Assembly (NCBI GenBank): GCA_004335635.1
Contig: QAXH01004306.1
Location: 5,272 to 69,271, forward strand
Origin: Chloromonas sp. AAM2
Taxonomy: Eukaryota > Chlorophyta > Chlorophyceae > Chlamydomonadales > Chlamydomonadaceae
DNA: 64,000 nucleotides
Direction: 5' to 3'
In this document: in pieces, positions 31,587-44,100 of the stretch
Layout of the letters: each line of letters begins with the position of its first letter
How positions within the stretch are numbered: position 1 is the stretch's first letter
Translations under genes and position numbers: made by a program
Notes under the pieces: generated by a model
The model's database searches: none
Seen by the model: only the letters and a program-made list of their open reading frames with translations
What the model was told of the DNA's origin: nothing

Positions 31587-34500
31587 TCAGTCACCAACAA
31601 GGCTAGAACTCACACCACCACCCGGCTCACATGTTGCTAGGTCTGTCTGCTGTGCTATGACGCTGTCCACCTCCTCCTGGGCCCTGGCCAGGTCATCAGC
31701 CACTCGCTTGACGTTCGCAGCAAAGGCGTGGAACAGGCGCTCGCTGGAGAACAGAAGCTCGAGGTTCGTGCCCACTGCCTTACCGGCCTTGACGGCCTAC
31801 AAGTGTGACAGGATGCGACATTGTGATGCTGCCGGCTATGTGCTTGCAGACATGCAAGACAGGCCGCAAGGTATAAGCGTACTGCTAGCAACTTGCCCAA
31901 CTTATGACAGACAGACATGGCATAGTATGCCATGAAGGAATGCATGAATGAGTACGAAGGGTGGGCGCAGCAAGGGCTGTGTGGTGACTGGCAGGGACAA
32001 TCGCATTGCCGGGAGCACGGCTGACACACGCACGCGCCCCAGCCCAGTCGTCGCCTGTACATGCATTGCCTACCTCCATCATGGGTAGACCCTTCTGTGC
32101 AGCAGCCTCCGGAACCATGTCATAGAAGTCACGTGCCTGTACGCAACATGTGATGGGTGCATGCTGCAAAGCTTGAACATCGACGTAGGTGACACAGGCA
32201 ACGTCACTGCGCAGGACATTCTGGTGAATAGATAAGAAAAACTCAGGCCCTCTGAGGCCACAGCGGCCTTGAAGTGCCTAATTGGATGCGTTCTATGGAA
32301 CAGTCTTGCTGCCCCTGTTCCACTCACGTGTTCTGTCAAGTGTCCAATCTGTGAGCTGATGTTGGGCAGTTGCTGCAGCGCATTGGCAATGGTCCCGCTG
32401 AGCATCTCTATGCGTGCTAAGAGCTCCTGACCCTGCGCGTATTGCACCACATAACGTGGTGCATAACTTGAAACAAGTTGCAATGCGCACGATGCCTCAA
32501 GCTCTGTGACAAGCATCCTGCGGGGTTGGAGTCACCATGTCATGCATTAAGTCAACGAAACGCTGCAGAACGTGCGGCTCATCAGTCTTGACTTCACTTG
32601 CATGCACTGCGCTGTGGCAGCCCCATTGCTCGGTATTGTCTCCATCGTTGCCTTCCTTGGTCAGGCATTCAAGTTGCATGCATTGCCGTGTGACAAGCCC
32701 ATCGCTGGGTGTCGTTTCAAAGCCAAGGTCGTCCAAAAGGCTGGCTTTGCGTACCGGTATGGGTAGGCACGAGGGGAAGACGCCCAGCTGCGCCTGCGGC
32801 AGCGCCTCCGCATGCACGCTGAACTCGAACACGCCTGCCTCCTTGAAACTCAAGCTTGTGGTGACAGTCAGCAGCTTCTGCATCCAAGAAATGGGCAGCA
32901 TTTCAGGCCTTGATGTCAAGTGGCGTGCGTTTCAGGGGGGGTAGGTTTCAGGGTTGTTTTTGTGACTGCTACTTGAGTGAGTGCCTCACTCGTGTTCCAT
33001 CTGTAATGATGTCAATGAGCCAGGAGCAGTGCGGTGCAGCTGAACATTCCTTGCCTGTTCTTGGCCTGTACTACGTTTGTCTTAGGCTTACAGGCAGCCG
33101 AGTTGAGCAGCAAGTGCCATCATGCTAGAGCAAACATTGGATCACCGCTGTGGTGGCATACATTGTGGGCATAGCGCAACCCCGTGCGTAAACAGCTTGC
33201 ACACTGTGTGTCGCTGCCTAGCAACCTGTCCTGTACATAGCCATCAGGTCGACATGCTGCGAGACCAGCCCTGAGCACAAATGTGCGGGATTGCTACAGG
33301 ATCCTGCAACGCTACACATGCTCACACCTTGAGAGGCATAGGCAATCCTCCCCTGTTCTCCCAGCGCTTCCTGAGCACCAGGCACAGCTGCCTTGCCACC
33401 TCTCCCACCGCCCCCGCCAGCGTGCCGCGCCCGTCCGGGTTTGCCGTGCAGCTGACGAGCGCGTAGAGGGCGGCGTTGATGTCAACGAGGGCTTTGCGAA
33501 TGAGGGTGCGCCGCTCGGGGTCGGGGATGATGAGCGCTAGAGTCACCTTGTGCCGGCGTAGTACCTGCGGGGGCGGACAGCATGGGGCGGGTGTGGGAGC
33601 GGCTGACTCATGGGTGTGACTGACATTGTGAATGTGCTTCCTTGTGATACACCCGCCCGCTGGGCTTTGCAACTCATGCAGGTCTTGCGCTGTAGGCTGT
33701 CTTCCGTTGAGCATGGCGAGTGCAGCTACCTGTGAATAACACATAGTGGGTCAGTCCTTCGTCCACGGGGTGGAGTGGGCAGGCTGGTTGGAAGTGCTGC
33801 CATTGAATGGGTTCAAAAACAGTGCATGCTGTCATAAATGCACGGACAACTGATGATCATTGTATCTTGGATCGCTCACCTGCCATTGAACTGATGAGAG
33901 TTCCTTGATTTTCCCGGATAGCCATTGTGTCTTGTGGACCAGTGCTGACTCTGCATCTTTGATGATGTCCACTGCGCCCTCCATTTCTATTGTTGCTAAA
34001 TCCAGGAGTGATGCTGGCTCTGCTGCTGTGGCTGAGGCATCAAACCACCCTGCTACTTGAAGCTCATGGCTTGGTGAAGGCTTGAGGATGCGAGCTCCAA
34101 TGGTTGGTGTGCCTGGTGCTCTACTGTGCTTGATAGACATTTTTACTTGATGTTTACTGCCTAGACAGTGCCGAAACGTCTGCAAGTGTTGATTGAAACT
34201 AGCAACCTCGAAAAGCTCTGGATCGGAGTGCAACTCATTCCCATCATCTGACATGGAGAGCTGCACATGGCCTGGAGGCTGTGTTGCGTTGAGATGATTG
34301 CTACTTTGGTTGGGGCCCTGAGTGGCTACGCTGCTCGTGCTGTGCGTCATTTGTAAGAGACCCCCATGCTGTGCTGATGCCCGCTGTGCCGCCTTCATCA
34401 GCATGGAATGCAGCTGGTTGTGGGCCTTCTGGAGTGCCTCGTCAGCTGCCTGCAGCTGTTTGTCATCCTGAAGTAAAGCCCTCAGGTCTGTGGGATGCGG

Positions 34501-34812
34501 TCTGCCTCGCTTGGAACTGCTCAGAATGTCCAGCTGTACCTGGTCCGTGTCTAGCTGCACTTGTATGCTCAGCTGAAGATTGGACACGCATGTGGCGTAT
34601 GCTGACTTGACGTCCGCTATGCAATCGTTCACGTCATTGTTCAACTCAATCAGATGGTTGAGGACCTGCTCGCACTCGCTGAACGTTGTATCAAATGCAA
34701 GTAGCTGTGTTGGGATGAGTTCGCAGTATTCCAGGCCCAGGTCGCTTGGATGCCTCTGCACCTCTGTGCAAGAGGCAGACCTGAGATCAGACCTTGATAC
34801 GCCGCAGCCCAT
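31587..34812 (-). CDS. MGCG-family protein B, probable N-myristoylated, paralog of A
   Basis: Seven exons: 34812-33880, 33729-33625, 33564-33328, 32877-32536 (or to 32755), 32432-32328, 32136-32074, 31796-31587; 664 residues, or 591 with the shorter exon 4. The first ATG in the open frame is at 34,810-34,812 and gives MGCGVS, again with Gly2 and Cys3. Blocks shared with protein A in the same order: NDVNDCIADVK (59-69), a SFNQHLQ segment, ERRTLIRKALVDIN...RWENRGG, KLLTVTTSLSFKEAGVFEF, IANALQQLPNISSQIGHL, and a C-terminal AVGTNLELL...VKRVADDL (624-631). The first 311 residues are one unbroken exon, unlike A, where the same part has five. It lacks A's acidic DGRKS region. Exon 4 has two possible donors, both phase 0 (CCG|GTACGC or ATG|GTGACT), so 73 residues are uncertain. 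No named domain. Confidence 0.76.
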
Positions 34813-35190
34813 GACGCGCTGCCGCGGCACATCAGTTTCTGTCAAGATGTCTGCCAAAGGTTCGACCGATGTGTTGCGCCAAGGGCATATTTGTTCGCAA
34901 TGTTTTGAACTCAATGCTTCAGCGTGTTCATCATCATTCCAGTCGGTTGATGTACGACAGCGGTTTCTGATGGGCAGTCTCTATTGGCAGGTTCCCTCCA
35001 GTTGAAGGAGATGCTTCAGCGTCCTCATCATCATCATTACAGTCAGCGTTTCGTGTAGACAGCGATTTCTGACCCGCTGCATGAAAAAAAAGAAGTTTGC
35101 CAGTTCTGGGACAGTTCTTGTGTCTTGCACTGAAACCAGTGGTAGTGTGGCATTGTCAGTGCTGCTGTCATTGATACCGCCAGCCAGTCG

Positions 35191-35206
35191 CCCAGTTCTG
35201 GGACAA
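35191..35206 (-). repeat. Dispersed TIR-like motif, partial copy
   Basis: CCCAGTTCTGGGACAATT without the A-run, lying inside the 35,084-35,689 element. Likely a truncated or nested end. Confidence 0.6.
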
Positions 35207-35531
35207 TTTGATGGGTTCGTGTGGTACAGTATTTAACTGCTTAGCTTTGTTCCTTTCTCGACATCCGCATTCCTTCCCTCGGCAAGTTTTACATTTTTTT
35301 TGAATTGGATGACGGCAACGCCCATGGAAACCGTCAAGGGTTCGCAAAGCAAAATCGCCCGCACACCGTCACGAGCGCAGGAGGATTACGACTCTAGTCA
35401 GAATGCATGATGGAAAGGCTCGTGCTCTACAAGCCAGCCGTGCCAAGAAGAGACCTCAGGCAGGCCTGGGACTTGGTGCGGGTTTGGGTGGCTATACACC
35501 CCTGTGACACAATGTGCAAACTTTACAGCAA

Positions 35532-35664
35532 CCCAATCACACTTCACAACTGTTCCAGTGGTATTGACAGGAACTGTCCCANNNNNNNNNNNNNNNNNNN
35601 NNNNNNNNNNNNNNCCCAATCACACTTCACAACTGTTCCAGTGGTATTGACAGGAACTGTCCCA
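35532..35664 (+). repeat. 50-bp direct repeat flanking an assembly gap
   Basis: Copies at 35,532-35,581 and 35,615-35,664 are identical and sit directly on both sides of 33 N. The simplest reading is a tandem array whose copy number the assembly could not resolve. Confidence 0.85.
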
Positions 35665-36606
35665 GAACTGGCAAACTTCTTTTTTTTTTGTCTTTGCAGC
35701 ATCACATACTGGTATCCGAACATGCATGTAATGCACGTATGGACTTGGCTTACATGCAGGCTCAACAGAGAGCAACTTGTTGCACTTTTGGAGCAGGTGC
35801 CTGAAGCCATGTGGCAACCAAAGGACAGGAAAGGTTTCTGCTGGGCTCAAGCAGCGGTGGGCTCAAGCTGCGTGGGCTCAAGCAGCTCAAGACTCAAGCA
35901 GCGACAGGTTTGCTGCCAGCCAGGCTGTAGCAGCCTCACTAAGGACGCCCCAACAACTTAGTGGCCATTGAGAGGAGTAAGCAACCTCTCCTTGCTCGTA
36001 ACTGGGTCCACAGCAAGGCGACAGTCAGCAAGTAAGTGCACATGGCATTAGCAGTGCCAGAGATTGGGACAGGATCAAATGACAGCGTGCACACCATTGT
36101 AGCTGTGAGTGCCGGGCTATGCAAGTCGCAAAACTCATGCATTTTACATTTGGGCGAAGCCGCCTCGGAGCCTTATGTGAAAATCAATTCATCACATGAG
36201 ATCTCTGGAGGTCCACTCCGTTTGCCTTTCACCAGACAACTGCAGTGCCCAGCAGTGCATGTCAACCACTCTGCCTAAAAACACACTCGAACGGCTGGTG
36301 GCACACCCGAAGTGCCTGCAAACGTACATGTAGGCCTCTTCTCTCTCACAGCTTTCATGTATTACGTGAACGAGTGAGGCCCAGCTTGAAGTCAAAAGCC
36401 AAGTATGCTCTACGGCAATAAATGCCTCTCATCAGAAGTTTGAGGTCATACGTATGTGTTTTGATTGTCTGCGAACTATGAGTTGTAACCAGTTTGCCCG
36501 TCCGATGACAACTGAACCTATCTGATGCATGTTGCCATCTGTTGAATGTTCATTCAATTTCATTTGTTTGTCTTTGCCTTGGCTACGGGCACCTCAGCTC
36601 TCACGC

Positions 36607-39091
36607 TTAGAATCCTTGAAATAACTTCTGCTGTGTTGAACTGAGCGGGAAGGGGTGCACAACGGGCGGTAGCTTTGAGTAGTCATCAAAGTTTGAGCTG
36701 TCGTCGGCCGACGCGACGCGGGGCTTGTAAGGCGGCTGGTAGCGCTTGGCAAGGATGAGCTTCCAATCCAGACCCTGTGCACAAGGCCAGTAGGGCATGG
36801 CACATGGCATGGCGTGGGACATAGCTCATGGAGAATGACAAGGTGAGGGCGGAAGTGTGAGATATCTCTTTGGCATGTTTCACACGGCACAACCAGGGTG
36901 TGTGCGTGTGTGTGTGTGTATATGTATGTACATATGTATATACACCAGGGAAGCCTTCAGAGGAGCCGGAACGGGTTGGGAACCGCCCTGGCCTACCCTG
37001 ATCAAGAACGCAAAACGAACGCAGGGAACAACCAGTGAGGCGTACCCAGGGAAAGCACCGCCTTGCAACAAGTCAAGTCCTGCGCCACTTCTTTGGGCTG
37101 GTCAAAACGTGATTGCTGGGGTGATCGCATAGATTGGATTCAGTTGGTTGGGTCACTCAGTGCCTTACGCCCTCACCTGGAACCAGGGGTGTGCCTTGAG
37201 GCTTTCGATGCCGCCCGCAACACCCAGCCGTTCCTGAGGGTTGGGTTTGAGGAGCCCCTCAATGAGTGACCTCACCAGGTCAGACCAATGGCGAGGAAAG
37301 GCCACTTGGTGGGCCAAGGCTTTCCTGCAACAGCAATCGCATCCAATGCAATGACATGCCAGCAAGCACTAACGCATATGAACACTCCACGCCACGCTGT
37401 CTGACAGGGGCACTCAAGTGTTTATCATGGTGAGGTGCTGGTGCTGTCTGACAGGGGCACTGAACTCTTAGTCAAGACGAGATGTTGGTCCAATCAAGGG
37501 ATCAGATTGACAGAACCTACAGACCGTGTACAGAGCTCAGCACTTGCAGAGCTGTGTACGTATTGTCGCGGGGCGGGGTTCAGCTGACTGGCTGCTGCGT
37601 CTCATCCTGGGATCACCGGGGAGTCCAGCATCACCCACTGCTCAAGGTATCTCGTCATGACTCACTGGTATGTTTGTGTGGGGTCTCCGTTAGCGTAGAA
37701 GGGTGGGAAGCCATACAGCATCTCGTACACCACACACCCTAGCGACCACCAGTCCACTGCCGTGCCATGACCCTGCGTCCCAGCAAAGCAGAGTTTGCAG
37801 GTATGAAACAGACATTCAGCAATGATGGCACAGGCTGAAGGGCGTGAGGCGGTGAGTGGCCAGCCACTTGTGCCTATGGGGCCACTCAGACATGCACAGG
37901 TCTGACTTGAGCGCATAATTCTCCGAGGCTTCTCCTTGCCACTGTTCGCGGCTTTTCTGCTTGCTCAGAGTTCTCTATCGACTGATAGATACCAGACCTG
38001 CTCACAATTCATCTGAGATAACCCAAAGGCCCAATGCAGTGCACAATCCTTTGCCTTGTGAAAAGTGCACCCACCTGAGCCCTGATGACTTCAGGTGCTA
38101 GGTAGTCGGGTGTCCCGCACATGGTGTAGGTGCCGTTGCCTACTTCCTTGGCAAAGCCAAAGTCAGTGACCTTGATGTATCCGTCAGCGCCCATCAGCAT
38201 ATTCTCAGGCTGCAAGGGGACCACATGTGCAGGGGCTCATACAAGCCTCAATTGCACTTGGCGCAAGTTGAAATAAGAGCTTTTATCAACAGCAAGCCTA
38301 GCGTGATAGTTCAGGTGCTTTGCAGATTTCCCGCTTTGCAAAACACCACCTGTGGCACAGCATGGCCAGTGCTGCTGCGGTCCAGCCAGCATGCATAATC
38401 ATTCTTCTACCTTGAGGTCCCTGAAAGCGATGCCTTGGCCGTGCAGATGCTCAAAAGCCAGGATGAGCTGGGCAGTGTAAAACCGGGCGTGATCCTCCTT
38501 CATCCTGCGTAAGGGGGGGGCGCCAGATTGTGGATGAGTTGCAGTGTTCAGCGCTGCATACTTGTTTATGCATGCAAGTGTTGTGGTACACATGATGCAT
38601 GAGATGCATGATGATGTGGCAACACATGCCTTAGTCAGGATCACTGTATCCGTGCCCAGGTAATCCAGTTCGAGGACAGACAGGCCAAGTTGACCTCCAC
38701 GTTGGAACCACAGATCGGTCATCACTTACTTGCAGCCGTAGCGCGATGGATAGTCCCTGAGGAATGAGAAGAACTCGCCTCCGGGCACAAAGTCCAGTAT
38801 TAAATGCAAGGAGGTCGCATCCTGGAAGGTGGCTCTGAGATTGACCAGGAAAGGGTGGGCAGCTGCCGATACTCGTGCCAACATGGCCTTCTCATCCAAC
38901 ACGTGGCGCACCTGCAGTTGGTTATTATTGTTCGTTAACTGATCACTTTGACCTAAGCAAGATGCCAAAACTTGATAGACTGAGAATAAAACAATTTGAC
39001 AATGCAAAACTTCATGAACGTGCAAGGCCTGAAACTGGAAGAAAAGGATTGCAAAACCCAAGACTGCAGCAGTACACGTGTTGTTACAGCG

Positions 39092-39131
<40 letters not shown>

Positions 39132-39882
39132 CTTGGGCATGGCAGTCTGATACACAGTGGAGGTCATCAGCTGCAAAGTCTACATACTGTTCGAAGTTGC
39201 GTAGGCAGCAACTACAATGCCTTGAAATTCCATGACTCTATACAAATACAGTGTGCTCTCCTGGCATCCAAGCAACCCACCTGCCCATCCTTTATGCATG
39301 CTGCCTTGCTCAAAGACTTGACCACAAACGTTTGTCCGCTTTGCTTGTGCCGTGCCATGCTGACTCTCCCAAAGCTGCCAGTGCCAATGGTGCGGCCCTG
39401 TTCGTAGTCAGTCATGCATGTATGCTGAACTGCCGAACTGACTGACTTCTGACCTCCTTTGCCAGGCCCCAGCGCGCCTGTTGTACTCGATGCGGCAGAT
39501 GATGCCACAGACCCCTGCAGGGCGCAATGCATACCTCATCTAAACGCACGGCAGTGACAGGCGCTGCATCGCTGCCTTCACAACTCCTCAGTAGTGCCAA
39601 ACGTCGCGTGAGCTTGCATGCAACCCAAATCACCGGGCACGTCGATTCGCACAAGTAGCACTGCACACCTGATGCTGGAAGTCCTTTGTATGGACCTGTG
39701 CCGTGACATCCACCTGCAAAAGCGCACATTGAAGAGGCACAATTGGAAGTCGCCCGCCGCAGGACGCGCCCACCACTTTTCGTCCTCAGCCTCACCTGAG
39801 AAAAGTGCATGCCACTGGTGCGCTGCTGCAGAGCCTGAACCATCTCATTCTTCCAGCTGGCCGAGCTTGGGCCACCAGCCAT
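36607..39882 (-). CDS. PKA/PKG-like AGC protein kinase 1
   Basis: Nine exons: 39882-39796, 39713-39669, 39514-39281, 38911-38730, 38504-38411, 38209-38075, 37772-37666, 37324-37177, 36774-36607; phases match, 399 residues. Kinase landmarks: GTGSFGRV glycine loop (88-95), Lys110, Glu129 of helix C, FRDLKPEN catalytic loop (Asp212), DFG (230-232), activation Thr243 in [14 protein letters not shown]. The C-tail has NFDDY and ends exactly at FQGF, matching the FxxF hydrophobic motif at the end of PKA catalytic subunits. PKA-type kinases phosphorylate Ser/Thr in basic contexts and are often held inactive by a cAMP-binding regulatory subunit. No cyclic-nucleotide domain is present here, so a separate regulator would be needed. 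The catalytic loop begins AFRD rather than the usual YRD. The N-terminal start is the first Met of an open exon and could be incomplete. Confidence 0.93.
36900..36945. repeat. GT / GTAT microsatellite
   Basis: GT run followed by TATGTATGTACATATGTATA, in the last intron of kinase 1 (36,775-37,176). Confidence 0.85.
39092..39131. repeat. (TTG)n microsatellite
   Basis: Thirteen or so TTG units in the intron (38,912-39,280) between exons 3 and 4 of kinase 1. Confidence 0.9.
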
Positions 39883-41128
39883 TGCACTGGCCTGAGTCCG
39901 CCGGCGCCGAACCGACGCGTTTGGAGGCGCGCTTTTCCGAACTCAAAGCACGAGCAAGAAGCTGGCCCAAAAGATGTGCGAATGCTGCTTCTGCTTACAT
40001 GCACCGTAATTCAGATGCCGCAATGCGCTCTCAAGACGAGAAGCGAGTACGCCGGCCAACCGACATTGTTGCAGCAGCACGTGACATGTGTACGAGGGAT
40101 ACGGCATTGTTTATCCGCTTTTAGTCCTGGGCACGCTTGTGCTGCCAAACAATCAACTATGGCTTTCAATTATGCCGACTGTAAGTTCCACGCCATCTTG
40201 TTGGACTTCCCGCTCTAGACACATATGCCACACATGCTGACGTCGTTTCAACTGGCTTTGTATCACCTCTGTTGTGCCTGGACCGCTGATTCATCATGCT
40301 GCACTATGCATGAAGCTGTTGAAGGCTCCAGGCCTTGACATACTCGTTGGACTTACATTCCAGACACGTTCAGTTGAAGCAAACACAATCAAGGCACCGA
40401 ACTTTCCTTGCATTCGCCGACACCCAATAAACGGAGGTTATCAGATGCACATGTGAAACATTCCAACACAGTGTACCCATCCACATGACCTGTGTGGCAA
40501 GCGCACACGTATATTGGAAAGTGACAATGTGAAGAACATCAATACAAGCTATTATGACTTTGCCAGGTGCTCAAAATAGCATAGAACAGCACGAAAGCAG
40601 CGGTGCACATCCAAATCCAACCAAGAAATGTCCTTCGAATCCCTCTTCTTACAGAGCCTGTGTAAGAAGGCAAAGTGAAACCCACATGGAACGAACTGCA
40701 GCGCACGCTCAAAGCCTGATGTAAAATACAGATGGATTCACGTGCAAACACACATGTCTAACCGGAAGCCAGTGAAAACAATTTTTAGCACAAAATGTGC
40801 GCTCTGCAGCTTGGCAAGCGTTGTAGCAGGCAGTACATGAATCAAGTGTAAACTGTAGCCTGAACTAATGTTGTGAACGTGCACCTGCCGTATCAGAGAG
40901 TCATCAGCACAAAAAGACTTCCACACAGCGTCCTCAAGATGGCGATTCGACCGTCACCCTATAGCGAGGGGCATGTCACGAAAAGAATATTGCATGTCGT
41001 GGACATCGCCGGTAGTACATTGTCATAACACTCACACGCCACCTGCAGGTGCAGGTGCAGCCCGCTGCAGGCGCAGCCCCGTGCAGCCCGTCACTGGAAT
41101 GGCACGCCACCTTTTGCATCTCGCCTGC
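39883..41128. other. Intergenic region between the tandem kinases
   Basis: About 1.2 kb: promoter side of kinase 1 and 3' side of kinase 2. Open plus-strand frames at 39,618-40,218 overlap kinase 1 exons and look like shadows. Nothing else is supported. Confidence 0.45.
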
Positions 41129-44100
41129 TCAGAACTCAGCAAACATGGCCTGCTCCTCGGGACTGAGTACGAACTCATGTTGCATGGGCTGGAGTGCACT
41201 GAAGTCGTCAAAGGCAACGGTAAGGCCCTGCAGCTCCTGATCAGTGCTCTCTCTGCTTAGCCGGGCACTGCCAGACATGCGGGAGAGGCGAGGCGGCTTC
41301 AGGCAGCCAGCCTGGGAGGCAGCTGACGGGTGGGCACCGCCGCTGGTGCTGTTCCTGGAGCAGTAGGATGCTGAGGTGCTAGCAGTCGAGGCAGCAGTTA
41401 AGGCGCGGCTGTGGATAGTGCTTCTGGCGAAGCTCTGGGCTGTCACAAGGACAATGCTGTTCGTGACACGCGCACAACGCTCAGCGGGTGTCGGTTTCAA
41501 TGAACCGTCAGTTGATGTGGTGACGCTGTTACAGCTGTTCGCATTGCTGTCAATTGGCTGGGGTGGTGCTGGTCTAGGTTGGACCATGGGTTGTGGGGGC
41601 TTGTGGGGGGTTGCGTAGCGCCTGTCCTGGACCAGGTTCCACTGGATGCCCTGCGCACAACACAAAACGCCGATAGGTTGATGTGAGGTACATGCAACGC
41701 GCATGCTAGGCCCAGGGCTGTCACCAACCAGCAGGTCATACGTCTCAATCTCTTGTGCACATTCACGAGGCACTATGCATGCTCATGTATGTCAGCACAA
41801 AGCTGGTCATTCTCTTTTCAAGGGCTGGTCAGTTTCTATTCCAGTGCACCTCATGAACTACAAGCCATGCTGTTTGCAACGCATACGAGTAAGCATATGA
41901 CGACAGCAACAAGTGCCAGTGCCACCGATTCGCCCGCTCCAAGCATGCCCACCAAGCCTCACCTGGAACCATGGGTGTTCCTTGATTGCCTGCACGCCGC
42001 CCCTTATCCCGTAGCGCAGCGCGGGGTCGGGGTGCAGCAGCCCGTCAATGAGGTCGCGGCCCATGGAGGTCCAGTGGGGCGGGTACTGCAGGGGACGGCC
42101 CTGGGTGCGGGCGGCCACAAGCCTGCGGGCAGGGGCGGACACACAGAGAGGACTGGGTCAGTTGTGCATTCAACTAACGCATACCAAAAGTAGTAATACT
42201 TCTGCTGACAGTAAGCCTCACAGTAGGGAAGGACGCAGCGGCGGGACTGGGTCAGTTTTGACATGTTTCGCATGTTTGCAATGTCCTGCTATGCGCCATG
42301 CACTACTTAAGCTTATGACATGGCTGAGCGAGTGCTGTGTCATAGTCAGTAGGAAAGCGTGCTACTAATCCACCATGCGTTGCTAGCCATTTGCCAGCCA
42401 GACCACACCGCCACGCTCGCCAAACACCAATCCAATGTGATTTATGTATATCTACGACCCACGGTGCCGAATCAGAGTACGACTGCAAGGCCTGTCTGCC
42501 CACCCACCTGTATGTCTTGGTGTGGTCCTGGTTGCCGTAGAACGGGGGAAAGCCGTGCAGCATCTCGTAGATGACACACCCAAGCGACCACCAGTCGACA
42601 GCCAAGCCGTGGCCCTGTGCAGATCAAAACGTGTGCATGCATCAGGGCATATGGCGGGGATCAGCGGAGCAGGGATGGGCTGGCCGGCTGCACACGGCCA
42701 TGGAATGGCTGTCAGAACGCTCAAGAAGGCAGACTTGCTTGACTGGTGCCCTTGACCTCTATTTATGTGATAATGCACATGGAGGAGGCACAGAATGTGT
42801 TGCCCTGGCACACGCCATACTGTGCCCACCCTGTTGTTTCAAATGCAAATGCACGCACCCGTTGGTAGATGACCTCTGGCGCCAGGTAGTCCGGAGTGCC
42901 GCAGAAGGAGCGGGTGGTGCCTCGGCGCCCCACCTCCTTGGCAAAGCCAAAGTCCGTCACTTTGAGGTAGCCATCCGCACCCATCAAGATGTTTTCGGGC
43001 TGCAGGCAAGGGGCAAGTCACATGAATGGTTTGAATCTGGAGGTGTGCCATCCAAACCTGTGCATGGTGGAATTGCATTGGGCCTTGACGGATTTGGCAG
43101 TCGCGCTGAGGCAACTGTGCTTCCCTGACTGCTAGGATGTGCTAGCTGAGCTTGTTGCAGCGCTTGCCGGCATGAAACACTAGGGCCAATCCCTGCCCGT
43201 TACATGCTATCGCTACTGTCTCACACCTTGAGGTCCCTGTAGACGATCCCTCGCTCATGCAGGTGCTCAATAGCCAGCACCAGCTGAGCGGCATAGAAGC
43301 GTGCATGCACCTCGGGCATCCTGCATGGACGAGCACACCGTGCAAGCGTGGTGAGAACGACATAATGCTATTCAAAACCTTGCAGTCGATTGTCTGAAAG
43401 GAGAAGTAGAGCATGCTGGTGCTGATGATGCCAGTGGTCAAACTCATTTGTTGGTCAAACGCTACTGAGCCTAAGTGGCAGCGGTGGCGGACATTCAGCA
43501 ACCATAACAACCATCACAACAGCAACAACAAGCTGTCGGGCTGGGGGCGGCCGGCCAGCAACTTTGCGGGCTACTTTCATACTAGTTTTAGCCCTATAAA
43601 AGTTGCGGGCTACTTTCATACAATTCAGTAGTTCCTGGTGCTCACTTTTCCTGTGTACGGCGTGGCAACTCCCTTAGAAAGGCGAAGAAGTCCCCTCCTG
43701 GGACAAACTCCAGCACAAGGTGCACGCACGCGTCGTCCTGGAAAGATCCCTTCATGTTGACCAGAAACGGGTGCTTGCTGGCGCTGGCTTTGGCCAACAT
43801 GCTCTTTTCATCAAGCACATGGCGCACCTAGAGAGCAGGAATGAGTAACAGAGAGTGAAAAGAGGGCAGGTTTGCTGGCCAGAGAATGCTGATACCATGT
43901 CGGGCGTCAGGCACTGTTGTTAAAGATCGCATGCATGATTGGATGCCGACAGGCATAGGATGGAAGTTGCCAATGTTGCCAGGGCTGCAGGGCTGGGCGA
44001 TCCCTGCTGCACAGAGCGAAGTGTCACGATACAGTGTGATGCATGGGCGATTGTTTAAATGCATGGCTGAAGTTGGGGGTGGTTGTTTATGAAGTGGCGC

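Larger units (their letters stand above)
35084..35689. mobile_element. Possible MITE with terminal inverted repeats
   Basis: The left end (35,084-35,113) is an A-run followed by GAAGTTTGCCAGTTCTGGGACA. The right end (35,658-35,689) is the reverse complement, TGTCCCAGAACTGGCAAACTTC plus a T-run. The two ends are identical over 22 bases and enclose ~0.55 kb without a gene. A partial third copy of the end is at 35,191-35,206. Inside, a perfect 50-bp direct repeat (35,532-35,581 and 35,615-35,664) flanks 33 N (35,582-35,614). No clear target-site duplication is visible, so the boundaries are tentative. Confidence 0.55.
34813..36606. other. Intergenic region with MITE-like element and assembly gap
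   Basis: Upstream region of MGCG gene B and downstream region of the first kinase. It contains an imperfect ~60-bp direct repeat (34,917-34,975 and 35,011-35,075), a possible MITE (35,084-35,689) with an assembly gap inside, and a stretch of near-identical CTCAAGCAG units at 35,847-35,901. No coding exon is supported. Confidence 0.55.
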
